Notes: generated by a model from the letters alone, not told the origin. A DNA stretch of 64,000 nt from JAHBXL01 sp038247555 (GCA_038247555.1 JBBRUT010000002.1:1-64000); one strand, 5' to 3'. Positions 1 to 7,884 are shown, numbered from the stretch's first letter. Translations and numbers: made by a program.

Positions 1-471
1 GGCGGCAGGGTCGGCCGGCGCGGCGTCGGCTTCGCCGAGTTCGGCGAGAACGGACTTGAGGAGCTTGTCGAGGAGACCGTTGACAAAGGCCGGGGACTTG
101 TCGGTGCTGAAGGTTTTGGCGAGCTCGACGGCCTCGTTGACGGCGATCTTGGGGTGGGTACGGCCGCTGGTCATCTCGTAATGCGCGAGGCGGAGGATGG
201 CGCGATCGACGGCGGCCTGGCGGTGGGCGGGCCAGCCGGGTGCGGCCTCGAACATGAACGCGTCGGCCTTGTCGCGGTGAGTCCAGGACATGGTCGCGAG
301 CTCGAACGCCTTCTTGCGCTCGGACTGGGAGAAGTCGGTCGCGTCGCCGGAGTCTTCATCGTCCTTCATCGTCGAGGCGAGCACGGCGTCAGGATCTTGG
401 CCGTTGCGTGCATCGAGCTGGTAGAGGACCTGAAAGGCGAGGCGGCGGACTTCGCGGGGGGTGGTGGACAT
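1..471 (-). CDS. nusB: Transcription antitermination factor NusB (3' end outside window)
   Basis: NusB binds boxA RNA with NusE (S10) and helps assemble the antitermination complex on rRNA operons. Reading the minus strand from the ATG at 471 gives an N-terminus MSTTPREVRRLAFQVLYQLD, the usual NusB 'RxxAxQxLY' helix. Further on are AAVDRAILRLAHYEM and PKIAVNEAVELAKTFSTDKS, then FVNGLLDKLLK near residue 137, all NusB landmarks. After that the chain becomes Ala/Asp/Glu-rich, a tail beyond the normal domain, and leaves the window at 157 codons, so the C-terminus is not seen. The start overlaps the stop of ribH (TGATG), so the two are translationally coupled. ribH-nusB is a common bacterial gene order. 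Confidence 0.93.
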   Translation of the reverse strand, partial: MSTTPREVRRLAFQVLYQLDARNGQDPDAVLASTMKDDEDSGDATDFSQSERKKAFELATMSWTHRDKADAFMFEAAPGWPAHRQAAVDRAILRLAHYEMTSGRTHPKIAVNEAVELAKTFSTDKSPAFVNGLLDKLLKSVLAELGEADAAPADPAA

Positions 472-1064
472 CAGCGACGCCCCGCTTTCTTTTTGGCCGT
501 GGGGCGGGAGGCTTTGTCGGGGATGCTGCGGGAAGATTCAAGCTCGCCGTCCCGCCTCTCCCCCCCTCCGGCGCGGACAGCGCGGATGACGGCGAGGGTG
601 TCGAGCGCTGCGCTCATGGCCTCTTCGCCCTTGTTGCCGAGCTTTCCGCCGCGCCCACCTCCGCCGGCGCGGTCGCGGGCCTGCTTGGCGTTGTTGACGG
701 TGAGCACGCCAAGGCCGACGGGGATCCGGTGGTCGATGGAGATGCGGGTAAGGCCATCGGTGACAGCGCGGCCGAGGTGGTGATCGTGCGCAGTTTCGCC
801 CTTGATGATGCAGCCGAGGGCGACGATCGCATCAAAGCGGCCGGAGGCGGCGAGCTCGGCGGAGATAGCGGTGAGTTCGAACGCGCCGGGGGCGGGAACG
901 AAGACGACGTTGTCGGTGTTTCCACAGCGATTGGCGTAGGCGGTGGCCGCGCCTTCCATCAGTTCATCGGTTATGGAGGCGTTGTATCGGCTGACAACGA
1001 CGCCGACCCTTGGCATGTCGGACGCGCGTGGGGGTAAAGACTGCTTCCGTGCTGTTCTTGGCAT
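471..1064 (-). CDS. ribH: 6,7-dimethyl-8-ribityllumazine synthase RibH
   Basis: Lumazine synthase condenses 5-amino-6-ribitylaminouracil with 3,4-dihydroxy-2-butanone 4-phosphate in riboflavin synthesis. The 197-residue protein shows VVVSRYNASITDELMEGA near residue 22, the substrate loop PGAFEL near 58, ALGCIIKGETAHDHH near 83 with the catalytic His region, and the conserved PVGLGVLT near 114. The core is about 150 residues as usual. The last 50 residues are a basic Lys/Arg-rich tail not typical of the family. The first 16 residues could also be an extension, with the second Met (MPRVGVV) as an alternative start. It is upstream of and coupled to nusB. Confidence 0.95.
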   Translation of the reverse strand: MPRTARKQSLPPRASDMPRVGVVVSRYNASITDELMEGAATAYANRCGNTDNVVFVPAPGAFELTAISAELAASGRFDAIVALGCIIKGETAHDHHLGRAVTDGLTRISIDHRIPVGLGVLTVNNAKQARDRAGGGGRGGKLGNKGEEAMSAALDTLAVIRAVRAGGGERRDGELESSRSIPDKASRPTAKKKAGRR

Positions 1065-1244
1065 CGGCCGATGGTAGGCGGGGAGAGGTGCAAGTCTGGG
1101 TGAAGCGTCAGGGCGAACAGGGGCAGCAGTTTCGCTGGGTGCACCAACAACGGCGGATATCCGGCACGGAGTGCCGGTCCGTCAGGAAAGACGTACAGCC
1201 GGCACGCAGTGCCTGTGCACCAGGAAAGCCGCTATGCTGTGTCG

Positions 1245-2228
1245 ATGCGTCGCCTGCTGCTACGGATGTCCCCTGCATTGCACCTGACAAGGCTGACCAC
1301 GGCGTTTGCCGCGGTGGCGAATGTGTGGTTTGTGGTGCTGTGGACGTATGCCAGTGAGGAAGAACCGGGGACGCTGGATTTTCAAGCCGCGCCGCTGTGG
1401 CTGCTGCTGCTGGGGAGCGCGGTGAACGCGCTGGGGCTGTTCGGCTTTGCGACCGCGCTCAACGACGTCGTGGACCTGCGGCGCGACCAGGCCACACACC
1501 CGGAGCGGCCGCTGCCTTCGGGCCGGCTGAGCCTTGATGCCGCGATCTCGCTCGTCGCGCTCACGTTCGGCGCCGCGGTGCTTGGCGCAACGCCGATGGG
1601 CATGCAGGCTGTGCTGCTGACGCTACTGGTAGCGGGGGCGATCCTGTTCTTCAACGCGATGGGGAAGTTCGTCCCGGCGATCGGGCTCGTCGTGCTCGGG
1701 CTCATTTACGCCGGTCAGATGGTGGTGCCGAATCTGTCGCTGAAGTTCGTGCTGCCGGTGTGGCTGGTGATGACGCACGCGCTGGTCGTCGGGCTCGCGG
1801 CGTATGCGATGGGCCGGAAGGTCCCCGGGCTTTCCGGCCGCGCAATCGCGTTCGCGGTTTCAGGCTGGGCGTTCTGGAGCGCGGTGATCATCTACTACGG
1901 TGACAAACGCGGCGGGGAAGACGGGCTATGGCCGTCGTGGGTGTCGCCGTGGGCCGCGGCGGGCCCGGCCGCGCTGGCGGTGCTGTTTGTGTTGCTTTCG
2001 TGGCGACGGGCGAAGCTGCTGGGAAAGGGGCCGCGGGCGGCAGATAAGATCAGCCGATACGGCTCGCTGTGGCTGTCGCTGTACGCATGCGCGTGGCTGT
2101 TCGGGCAGGGGTACTGGACGGAGGGCTGGATCCTGGCGGCGCTGGCCGCGGCGGGTTTTCTCGGCATGACCGTCGTGCGCGAGGCGTATGCGCTGCTGGA
2201 GCAGCAGCCGATGGGGTATCGGCGGTAG
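1245..2228 (+). CDS. UbiA-superfamily prenyltransferase-like membrane protein
   Basis: UbiA-type enzymes transfer polyprenyl chains to aromatic or other acceptors inside the membrane. The 327-residue protein has about eight hydrophobic segments. It carries the first Mg/diphosphate motif as NDVVDLRRDQATHPERPLP at residues 73-91, a strong family signature. The second Asp-rich motif expected about 110 residues later is not seen: the equivalent loop reads AYAMGRKVPGLSG without the DxxxD. It may therefore be a divergent or inactive subfamily, and the substrate cannot be named. The ATG at 1245 (MRRLLLRM) is chosen over a GTG at 1209 because it starts just before the first hydrophobic segment. It is monocistronic, converging on the MlaE-type gene. 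Confidence 0.82.
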   Translation: MRRLLLRMSPALHLTRLTTAFAAVANVWFVVLWTYASEEEPGTLDFQAAPLWLLLLGSAVNALGLFGFATALNDVVDLRRDQATHPERPLPSGRLSLDAAISLVALTFGAAVLGATPMGMQAVLLTLLVAGAILFFNAMGKFVPAIGLVVLGLIYAGQMVVPNLSLKFVLPVWLVMTHALVVGLAAYAMGRKVPGLSGRAIAFAVSGWAFWSAVIIYYGDKRGGEDGLWPSWVSPWAAAGPAALAVLFVLLSWRRAKLLGKGPRAADKISRYGSLWLSLYACAWLFGQGYWTEGWILAALAAAGFLGMTVVREAYALLEQQPMGYRR

Positions 2229-2518
2229 TTGCAGATTTTGGATTAGGGATTTTGGATTGCGGATTGCAACGATCGCCGTGGTTCAGTGCGGGACGCGAAC
2301 TGCTGAAACGGCTCGGAAGCGAACCCGGAACAACCAGAGCTGCCCGATGTACGCGACGAGCGTAAGGCGTTCAACAACTTCGACATAGTCCGCGATACAA
2401 GCCAGGCCGTCATCAAGGCCTCGGTAGCAGGACGGAGCTTCGGTGCGGAGCGATGAGTTGTGTATGCGGCTGCGCCGCATCATCGACTGGAAAGTCGATG
2501 CCACGAGTGAGGCAGAGT
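2229..2518. other. Convergent intergenic region with short repeats and two hairpins
   Basis: This 290-bp gap between converging genes holds an 11-bp direct repeat (GATTTTGGATT at 2234-2244 and 2248-2258) and, at 2464-2500, two adjacent perfect hairpins listed separately. Between them, 2281-2456 on the plus strand reads protein-like in two frames joined by a possible one-base slip near 2321 (ELLKRLGSEP, then PEQPELPDVRDERKAFNNF), ending at a TGA at 2454. It could be a decayed gene end, but no family is recognised and there is no start codon. No terminator with a T-run is visible. Confidence 0.4.
2464..2500 (+). repeat. Two back-to-back perfect inverted repeats
   Basis: The first stem is ATGCGGC / GCCGCAT (2464-2470 with 2474-2480) around a 3-nt loop. 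The second stem is CATCGACT / AGTCGATG (2481-2488 with 2493-2500) around GGAA, a GNRA-type tetraloop if transcribed from the plus strand. The stems abut without a spacer. There is no T-run on either side, so it does not look like a standard intrinsic terminator. It could be a repeat-derived hairpin element or an RNA 3' end for the UbiA-type gene. Confidence 0.55.
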
Positions 2519-3349
2519 TCAGACCCAGCCCACCGCATAGAAGATCGCGGTGAACGCCAGGTCGGCCACGATGATGGAGACGACGGACTGCACCACGGTG
2601 CCGGTGGTTGCGCGGCCGACGCCCGCCGCGCCGCCGGTCACGCGGAGGCCGTTGGTGCAGGCGATGAGGCCGATGAGCAGTCCGAAGACCACACCCTTGC
2701 CGATGCCCGTGAGGAAGTCGGCGAGCTTCACCTGGTCGAGCGTGTTCTGGATGTAGCGGTCGGAGGGGATGTCGAGGGCGGTCACGCCGATGAGCCAGCC
2801 GGCGCAGATGGCCACGGCACCTGAGAGCACGGCGAGGCAGGTCATGCTGATGACCGAGGCGATGACGCGGGGGACGACGAGGAAACGGATGGGATTGAGG
2901 GCGTGAGCCTCGAGGGCCTCGATCTCCTCACCCACGACCATGGTGCCGATCTCGGCGGCGATGGCCGCGCCTGCAAAGCCGGTGAGCACGATCGCGGCGA
3001 TCAGCGGCCCAAGCTCGCGAAGAACGGCGACGCCGGTGATGTTGGCGACGAGATCCTTCTGCCCGAAGTTGTCGAGCGGCGGGGCCATCTGCAGCACGAG
3101 GATGAGGCCCACGCACCCGGAGACGAGGGAGATGATGAAGACGGAACGCACGCCGATGCGGACGATCTGCGAGATGATCGCGGGCCGGCCGAGGCGGACT
3201 TTCTTGTGCGTGAAGGAGCGGAGGATCCAGCGGATGGTCTCGGCGAAGAGAAACCAGACCGCGCCGACCTGATCGAGGATCTCGGAAACGCGGGACGTGA
3301 CAAACCCCAGGGAGGCCGAGATGGGATTGGCGGACGCCGTGTTGCTCAT
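2519..3349 (-). CDS. MlaE/YrbE family ABC transporter permease
   Basis: MlaE family permeases form the membrane part of MCE-type lipid transporters that move phospholipids between inner and outer membranes. The 276-residue protein has the family layout: an N-terminal amphipathic region, about five membrane spans, the central GFAGAAIAAEIGTM motif near residue 125, EEIEALEAHALNPIRFLVVPR near 142, and DFLTGIGKGVVFGLLIG near 206. It lies 29 bp downstream of a STAS gene and an RsbW-like kinase gene on the same strand. The usual partners MlaF (ATPase) and MlaD (MCE protein) are not next to it; downstream is a convergent gene. The STAS neighbour recalls MlaB, the STAS partner of MlaF. Confidence 0.93.
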   Translation of the reverse strand: MSNTASANPISASLGFVTSRVSEILDQVGAVWFLFAETIRWILRSFTHKKVRLGRPAIISQIVRIGVRSVFIISLVSGCVGLILVLQMAPPLDNFGQKDLVANITGVAVLRELGPLIAAIVLTGFAGAAIAAEIGTMVVGEEIEALEAHALNPIRFLVVPRVIASVISMTCLAVLSGAVAICAGWLIGVTALDIPSDRYIQNTLDQVKLADFLTGIGKGVVFGLLIGLIACTNGLRVTGGAAGVGRATTGTVVQSVVSIIVADLAFTAIFYAVGWV

Positions 3350-3378
3350 GGCCGAGGGATCGGGGCGGGCGAGGAAGC

Positions 3379-3765
3379 TCAGACGCTCATCGCGGCGTCG
3401 ACATCGGGACCGATGGTGAAGACGGTTTCAAGGCGAGCGATCTCGAAGATCGAGCGGACCTTGTCCTGCATGCCGCAGAGCACGAGCTTGGTGGAGTTCT
3501 TGCGGGCGAACTGCATGGCCTCGACAAGCGTGGCGACGCCCGAGGAATCCATGTAGGGAACTCCGGCGAGGTCGACGATGAGCCGCTGCGGGCGCGAGGT
3601 CTGGATGCGCTTGAGTTCCTGCCGGAGGAATGGGGAGGCGTTGAGATCGATCTCCCCTGTGGGGAGGACGACGGTTGCGCCGCCGCGCTGCTCGGCCCGA
3701 ACGGCAAAAGCGCCCTCCTGGCTGCTGAACTGACCCGGGCGAATAGAAGAATCAGCCACCGCCAT
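3379..3765 (-). CDS. STAS-domain protein (anti-sigma factor antagonist or MlaB-like)
   Basis: STAS proteins act as phosphorylatable partner-switch antagonists (SpoIIAA/RsbV) or, as MlaB, as a regulatory subunit of the Mla ATPase. The 128-residue product (from MAVADSS) has GEIDLNASPFLRQEL near residue 43 and the phospho-site loop VPYMDSSGVATLVEA near 75, with Ser where SpoIIAA is phosphorylated. The ATG at 3765 follows AAGGAG but only one base away; an in-frame ATG at 3798 is an alternative start. Either way it overlaps the kinase gene upstream, indicating coupling. Position between an RsbW-like kinase and an MlaE permease leaves both roles open. Confidence 0.88.
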   Translation of the reverse strand: MAVADSSIRPGQFSSQEGAFAVRAEQRGGATVVLPTGEIDLNASPFLRQELKRIQTSRPQRLIVDLAGVPYMDSSGVATLVEAMQFARKNSTKLVLCGMQDKVRSIFEIARLETVFTIGPDVDAAMSV

Positions 3766-4336
3766 ACTCCTTGCAGTTGGACCGGTCCATGTGCTCATCG
3801 GCCTCGGGGGTCCTGCGTTTGATCATGGTCAGTCTCATGCCGACCTCCTCGCGACGTTCGTATACCACTTCATCCATCACGGCCTTGATGATGTGCACAC
3901 CGAGCCCACCGGGGCGAATCTCCTCCAGGTCGCGGCTTCGGATCACCGCCGGATCTACCTGGCGTGCTTCATCCTCAATGACGATGCGGAGCGCGCTGGG
4001 GAGCGTATCACCCCCGCCGCGCGCTTTCGATGCTGCGGCGGAAACCTGCTCGCCGGGTTCGATGAGCGGCCAGATGCTCACCCAGATGGGACGGTTGGTC
4101 TCGCGGCCGTAGCCGTGACGGATCACGTTGCAAAGGGCCTCATCCACAGCGAGGGCAATCTTGCCGCAAGCTTCATCGGCGAAGCCCAGACGCTTGGCGA
4201 CCGCGCCGACCAGCTCCCGCGCGCCGCTGAGGTACTGCGGGTTGCTCATGAGCTGGAGGCGGATCTGCGGCGGCTCGCCGATATCGCCGACGGCCGAGTT
4301 GGGGGGTGAAGAGCTTGAACTTGCGGGCTGAGCCAT
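3752..4336 (-). CDS. RsbW/SpoIIAB-like anti-sigma factor serine kinase (HATPase)
   Basis: GHKL-type ATPases of this class phosphorylate a STAS antagonist and sequester a sigma factor or other target. The protein (194 residues from the ATG at 4336) has the N-box ALAVDEALCNVIRHGYG in the middle, a G-box GGLGVHIIKAVMDEVVYE near the C-terminus, and IEDEARQVDP between them. An upstream ATG at 4438 would add a basic, Ser-rich stretch that does not look conserved. Between N- and G-box there is an Ala/Gly-rich insertion of about 20 residues. The 3' end overlaps the STAS gene. No sigma factor gene is adjacent, so the target is unknown. Confidence 0.87.
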   Translation of the reverse strand: MAQPASSSSSPPNSAVGDIGEPPQIRLQLMSNPQYLSGARELVGAVAKRLGFADEACGKIALAVDEALCNVIRHGYGRETNRPIWVSIWPLIEPGEQVSAAASKARGGGDTLPSALRIVIEDEARQVDPAVIRSRDLEEIRPGGLGVHIIKAVMDEVVYERREEVGMRLTMIKRRTPEADEHMDRSNCKEYGGG

Positions 4337-4479
4337 GCTGAGTTTCCATCCCGACCCCGACGACCGACGCCGCCCACTCCCGTTCTGCCTGCGATTCGCA
4401 CTGACGCTTCCGGCGGTGACGCTGTTCCGATGGGGCAAAGAGGCCTGAAGTCGATTCGGCTCTTCCGGAACAGGGTACC

Positions 4480-4830
4480 TTACTTATCGGCTTTCTGGGG
4501 CAAGGGCTGCTGCTGCTGGTTGTACCAATCCGCCCATCGCCCGATTGCAACGTCCCGGTCGTCGCGGGGGGCGGCGTGGTCGTATCCGAGGGTTTGGCCG
4601 GTCAGCCTGTTGAGAGTGTGGATGGCGAGCATACGTTCGGCGGGGTCATCGCTCTCCAGCCGCTGGATGAGGGCGGGGATGGAGTCCTTGTCGTTGGTCT
4701 GCGCGGCTTGCCGGGTGGCCCGAAAACGGGCCGCGGGGTCCTTCTCGTTGAAGCCAACGGCGGAGCCGGGATCGGAGCAGCCCGCGAGCAGGGCAAGGGC
4801 GAGGATGGCGGCCGGAGCGGCGGGGCGCAT
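4480..4830 (-). CDS. Small exported lipoprotein with a HEAT-like repeat
   Basis: From the ATG at 4830 the 116-residue protein starts MRPAAPAAILALALLAGCSD, a lipoprotein signal peptide with lipobox LAGC and Cys18. The mature part has one HEAT-like helix pair, SIPALIQRLESDDPAERMLAI, followed by LNRLTGQTLGYD and a C-terminal WADWYNQQQQ tail. 'LTGxxxGYD...W..WY' is a pattern often seen in planctomycete HEAT lipoproteins. A longer reading frame to 5265 is antisense to guaA and is not used. It is divergent from guaA, with about 90 bp between start codons. Function is unknown. Confidence 0.8.
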   Translation of the reverse strand: MRPAAPAAILALALLAGCSDPGSAVGFNEKDPAARFRATRQAAQTNDKDSIPALIQRLESDDPAERMLAIHTLNRLTGQTLGYDHAAPRDDRDVAIGRWADWYNQQQQPLPQKADK

Positions 4831-4921
4831 TGATGGATGATACAGCAGAGCGTGGGCGAGCAGCGGGATGTGGAACTGAAAGGAATTGCTGCAAGGGACG
4901 GAACGCTTCCTACACTCTTCC

Positions 4922-6670
4922 ATGACGGCCCTTTCACCTTCGACATCGACCGGGACATCGAACACCCCTGCGGCGGGCACGGGCTCCAAGGGGGGGTCGC
5001 GGCTGCCTGATCTGGCATCGCTGCCGCATGGCGAGATTGTTCCGATTCTGGACTTTGGTTCGCAGACGGCGCAGCTTATCGCGCGGCGGGTTCGCGAGGC
5101 GGGGGTGTTCTCACTGTTGGTTTCGCCGGAGGTAACGGCGGCGGAACTGGCGACGCTGAAGCCCAAGGCGATCATTCTGTCGGGCGGGCCGTCGAGCGTG
5201 TATGAGGCGGGCGCGCCGCGGTGTGACCCGGCGATACTGGACATGGGCGTGCCCGTGCTGGGCATTTGTTACGGGATGCAGTTGGCCTGCCAGATCATGG
5301 GGGCGACGATCGCGAGGGCGGATCACCGGGAGTTCGGCCGCGCACAGGTGAGTGTGAAGACGAAGGGCGAGTTGTTCCACGCGTTGCCGGAGCGGACGCA
5401 GGTGTGGATGTCTCACGGGGATCAGGTTCAGGCCGCCCCACTTTCACCCGCGGTCGCGACCGGAGCGGGGAGCAGCGGGCCGAAGTTTGAAGTGCTCGCA
5501 TCGACCGAGACATGCCCGCTCGCGGCGGTACGGTTGATTGATGACAAGGCGGGCGGGCGGCGGTTTTATGGCGTGCAGTTTCACCCGGAGGTGACGCACA
5601 CGCCGCACGGCTTCGACATGCTGCGGAACTTCCTCTACGAGGTGTGCAAATGCGCCGGGACGTGGCGCATGGCGGACTTCCTGGAGACCGCGACCAAACG
5701 CATCCGCGAGAAGGTCGGCGAGCGGCGGGTGATCTGTGGGCTGTCAGGCGGAGTGGATTCGGCGGTGTGCGCAGCGCTGATTCATCGCGCGGTCGGGGAC
5801 AAGCTGAACTGCGTGTTCGTGGATACGGGGCTGCTGCGGAAGCAGGAACGCGGGCTCGTCGAGACTACGTTCCGCGATTCGTTCCACATTCCGCTAAAGG
5901 TGGTGGATGCGGAAAAAGAGTTCCTGGGCGATCTGGCGGGGATCAGCGAGCCGCAGGAGAAGCGCAAGCGGATCGGCGCAAGGTTCATCCGGGTGTTTGA
6001 GGAAGCGGCGAATGAACTGGCCGCGGCGGGAACGGGCGGGAAGAGCGGGCCGGGGGGCGTGCTGAGCAAGGCGTCGCTACCGCTGCTGGCGCAGGGCACG
6101 CTCTACCCGGATGTGATCGAATCTGGGCATGGGCACGCGGGGCAATCGGCGAACATCAAGCTGCACCACAACGTGGGCGGGCTACCGGAAGATCTGGCGT
6201 TTGATCTGCTCGAACCGCTGCGGGACTTGTTTAAGGATGAAGTTCGCAAGCTGGGCGAAGTCTTGGGACTGCCCGAGCAGCTTGTGTGGCGGCATCCGTT
6301 CCCCGGGCCGGGTCTGGCGGTGCGTGTGCTGGGGGATGTGACGCGCGAGAAGCTGGATGTGCTGCGCGAGTGCGATGAGATCCTGCTCGAGGAGATCGTC
6401 GCGGCGAACCTGTATCGGCAGACGAGCCAGGTGTTCGCGGTGCTGCTGCCGGTCAAGAGCGTCGGCGTGATGGGCGACGGGCGGACGTACGAGTCGTGCG
6501 TGGCGATCCGATCGGTGGAGACGCAGGACTTCATGACCGCGGACTGGAGCCGGCTGCCGTATGACCTGCTGGCGATGATCAGCAACCGGATCATCAACGA
6601 GGTTCGCGGCGTGAACCGCGTGGTGTATGACATCTCCAGCAAGCCGCCGGCGACGATTGAGTGGGAGTAA
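4922..6670 (+). CDS. guaA: GMP synthase (glutamine-hydrolysing) GuaA
   Basis: GuaA aminates XMP to GMP using glutamine and ATP, the last step of GMP synthesis. The 582-residue protein has the amidotransferase domain first (PILDFGSQTAQLIARR near residue 41, catalytic Cys in GICYGMQLACQ, His/Glu in GVQFHPEVTHT). The ATP pyrophosphatase domain follows, with P-loop ICGLSGGVDSAVCA and FVDTGLLRK. The dimerisation domain carries HPFPGPGLAVRVLG and ends PATIEWE. It is longer than the usual ~525 because of a Ser/Thr/Gly-rich N-terminus (about 35 residues) and a Gly-rich insertion near residue 375. The ATG at 4922 is used; an upstream TTG is unlikely. Confidence 0.97.
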   Translation: MTALSPSTSTGTSNTPAAGTGSKGGSRLPDLASLPHGEIVPILDFGSQTAQLIARRVREAGVFSLLVSPEVTAAELATLKPKAIILSGGPSSVYEAGAPRCDPAILDMGVPVLGICYGMQLACQIMGATIARADHREFGRAQVSVKTKGELFHALPERTQVWMSHGDQVQAAPLSPAVATGAGSSGPKFEVLASTETCPLAAVRLIDDKAGGRRFYGVQFHPEVTHTPHGFDMLRNFLYEVCKCAGTWRMADFLETATKRIREKVGERRVICGLSGGVDSAVCAALIHRAVGDKLNCVFVDTGLLRKQERGLVETTFRDSFHIPLKVVDAEKEFLGDLAGISEPQEKRKRIGARFIRVFEEAANELAAAGTGGKSGPGGVLSKASLPLLAQGTLYPDVIESGHGHAGQSANIKLHHNVGGLPEDLAFDLLEPLRDLFKDEVRKLGEVLGLPEQLVWRHPFPGPGLAVRVLGDVTREKLDVLRECDEILLEEIVAANLYRQTSQVFAVLLPVKSVGVMGDGRTYESCVAIRSVETQDFMTADWSRLPYDLLAMISNRIINEVRGVNRVVYDISSKPPATIEWE

Positions 6671-6842
6671 GGAAGAAGGATGATCGGGTTCGGGGTCCCG
6701 GGGCTCGGGCTCCGGAGTTCTTGGGGTCCGACCCCACTGTTCTTGTCCGGCTCGCCGTGGGGACCTTCCCCGCCGCGTCCAACTGGCGGCCATGGCATTC
6801 GACGGAATTTTCAGTTATCGGTTCGCCGCGATCGGCCAAACT

Positions 6843-6871
6843 TTGCCTTGGGGCGTTGCGTAGACGATAAT
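6843..6871 (+). promoter_or_regulatory. Candidate sigma-70 promoter of the toxin-antitoxin operon
   Basis: TTGCCT at 6843-6848 and GATAAT at 6866-6871 are separated by exactly 17 bases. The -10 box ends six bases before the antitoxin ATG at 6878, so initiation at the usual distance would give a leaderless or nearly leaderless mRNA. The only Shine-Dalgarno-like bases (GAGG at 6873-6876) are too close to the ATG to be useful. Confidence 0.5.
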
Positions 6872-6877
6872 TGAGGC

Positions 6878-7081
6878 ATGTCCCAGACCCGCCCCATTCA
6901 GTTCCCTGTGGAGCAGGCCGCGCAGCTTGAGGCCGCGGCGAAGGCGATGGGCCTGACCGTCCCGGCGTATGTTGAGTTCCTGAAGAACAGCCAGCAGCCC
7001 GGGCACGACGCGAAGTTCGCTGATGCCGCGGGCTATGTGTTCAAGAAGTACCCGAAGACGCTGAAGAAGCTCGCGGAATGA
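6878..7081 (+). CDS. Putative antitoxin of a Doc-type toxin-antitoxin pair
   Basis: This 67-residue protein precedes and overlaps (ATGA) a Doc family toxin gene, the normal position of the antitoxin. It begins MSQTRPIQFPVEQAAQLEAA with a short ribbon-helix-helix-like start, then helical segments, and ends AAGYVFKKYPKTLKKLAE, a basic amphipathic tail that could be the toxin-neutralising part. It does not look like classical Phd by eye, so the assignment rests mainly on gene order and size. A sigma-70-like promoter sits directly in front. Confidence 0.7.
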   Translation: MSQTRPIQFPVEQAAQLEAAAKAMGLTVPAYVEFLKNSQQPGHDAKFADAAGYVFKKYPKTLKKLAE

Positions 7082-7770
7082 ATGCGCCATTGAAGATCGG
7101 GCAGCCTCGCTTCCTCGCGAAGGACGAGGTGCTGTCGCTCCATCGTGCATCGCTCGATGCATACGGAGGCGCAGACGGTGTCCTGAACGATGGCAGTTTG
7201 GAATCCGCGCTCGCGCAGCCTCGTCAGGCATTCGGCGGTGAGTTTGCCCACGACTTCCCGTTCGGTATGGCCGCGGCGTACGGATACCACCTCGCGATGA
7301 ATCACGCCTTCCGCGATGGAAACAAGCGGACGGCGTTCGCGTCGATGGTTTCGTTCCTCCGGATGAACGGATGGAACTTCGAGATGCCCGATGAACACGC
7401 CGCGGATTAGGTCTTGGAGATGATTTCGGAGCATCGGGACAAAGCGTGGTTCGCAGAGAAGCTGGCGAGTGCGTCGAGGGCGAGGCCGCGCTTGGAGTTG
7501 AGGGATTTCTTTGCGAGTTTGAAGTATGCCGCTGTTCACGAGGTTCTCAGTGCGGGGCTCGTTGATTCCGACGAAACTCGTGCTCATGCAGAGCGGATCA
7601 TCACCATGATTGAAGCCGCAAAGGCGATTCCCGCCATCAACGAGGCCAATCTTGGTGCTGTCGCAGCCACCGCGGACGGTCGCTTGGACAACGCCTCCCG
7701 CCTGCACAGCCAAACCCACTTGCTCACCGCGATGTTCCGCATTGCCGAGGACATGGGCTACGAGTGGTGA
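7078..7770 (+). pseudogene. doc: Doc (death-on-curing) Fic-fold toxin, frame interrupted by TAG
   Basis: Doc toxins are Fic-fold kinases that phosphorylate EF-Tu. The first 110 codons contain the Fic/Doc features: PRFLAKDEVLSLHRASLDAYGG, DGSLESALAQPRQAF, and the catalytic loop HAFRDGNKRTAFAS with the invariant His and GNKR. An in-frame TAG at 7408-7410 then stops translation. The same frame continues without interruption for 120 more codons: VLEMISEHRDKAWFAEKLA matches the normal Doc C-terminal helix, and about 90 further residues end IAEDMGYEW. Loss of the helix after the stop would shorten the toxin, while the catalytic motif is kept. It may be an inactivated toxin, a functional truncated one, or a sequencing error. 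The part beyond Doc resembles an extra helical domain of unknown role. Confidence 0.8.
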
Positions 7771-7884
7771 CAGCATCTCCGACCCACAGCAGGCAAGACG
7801 CCTGCCCCACCGGATGCATTGAGACTGCCCGTCAATGGACAGAACCGCCCCCGCTCCTCGTGCGGATGTTTCCGTGGTGAGGTA

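Noticed and set aside
2281..2456. Possible gene remnant joined by a one-base slip
   Set aside because: The peptide reads plausibly hydrophilic, but there is no start codon, no recognised family and only about 58 codons. It is mentioned in the intergenic entry only.
6711..6745. Possible terminator after guaA (GGGGT/ACCCC hairpin)
   Set aside because: The stem is only five pairs with a 3-nt loop, and what follows (ACTGTTCTTG) is not a convincing T-run.
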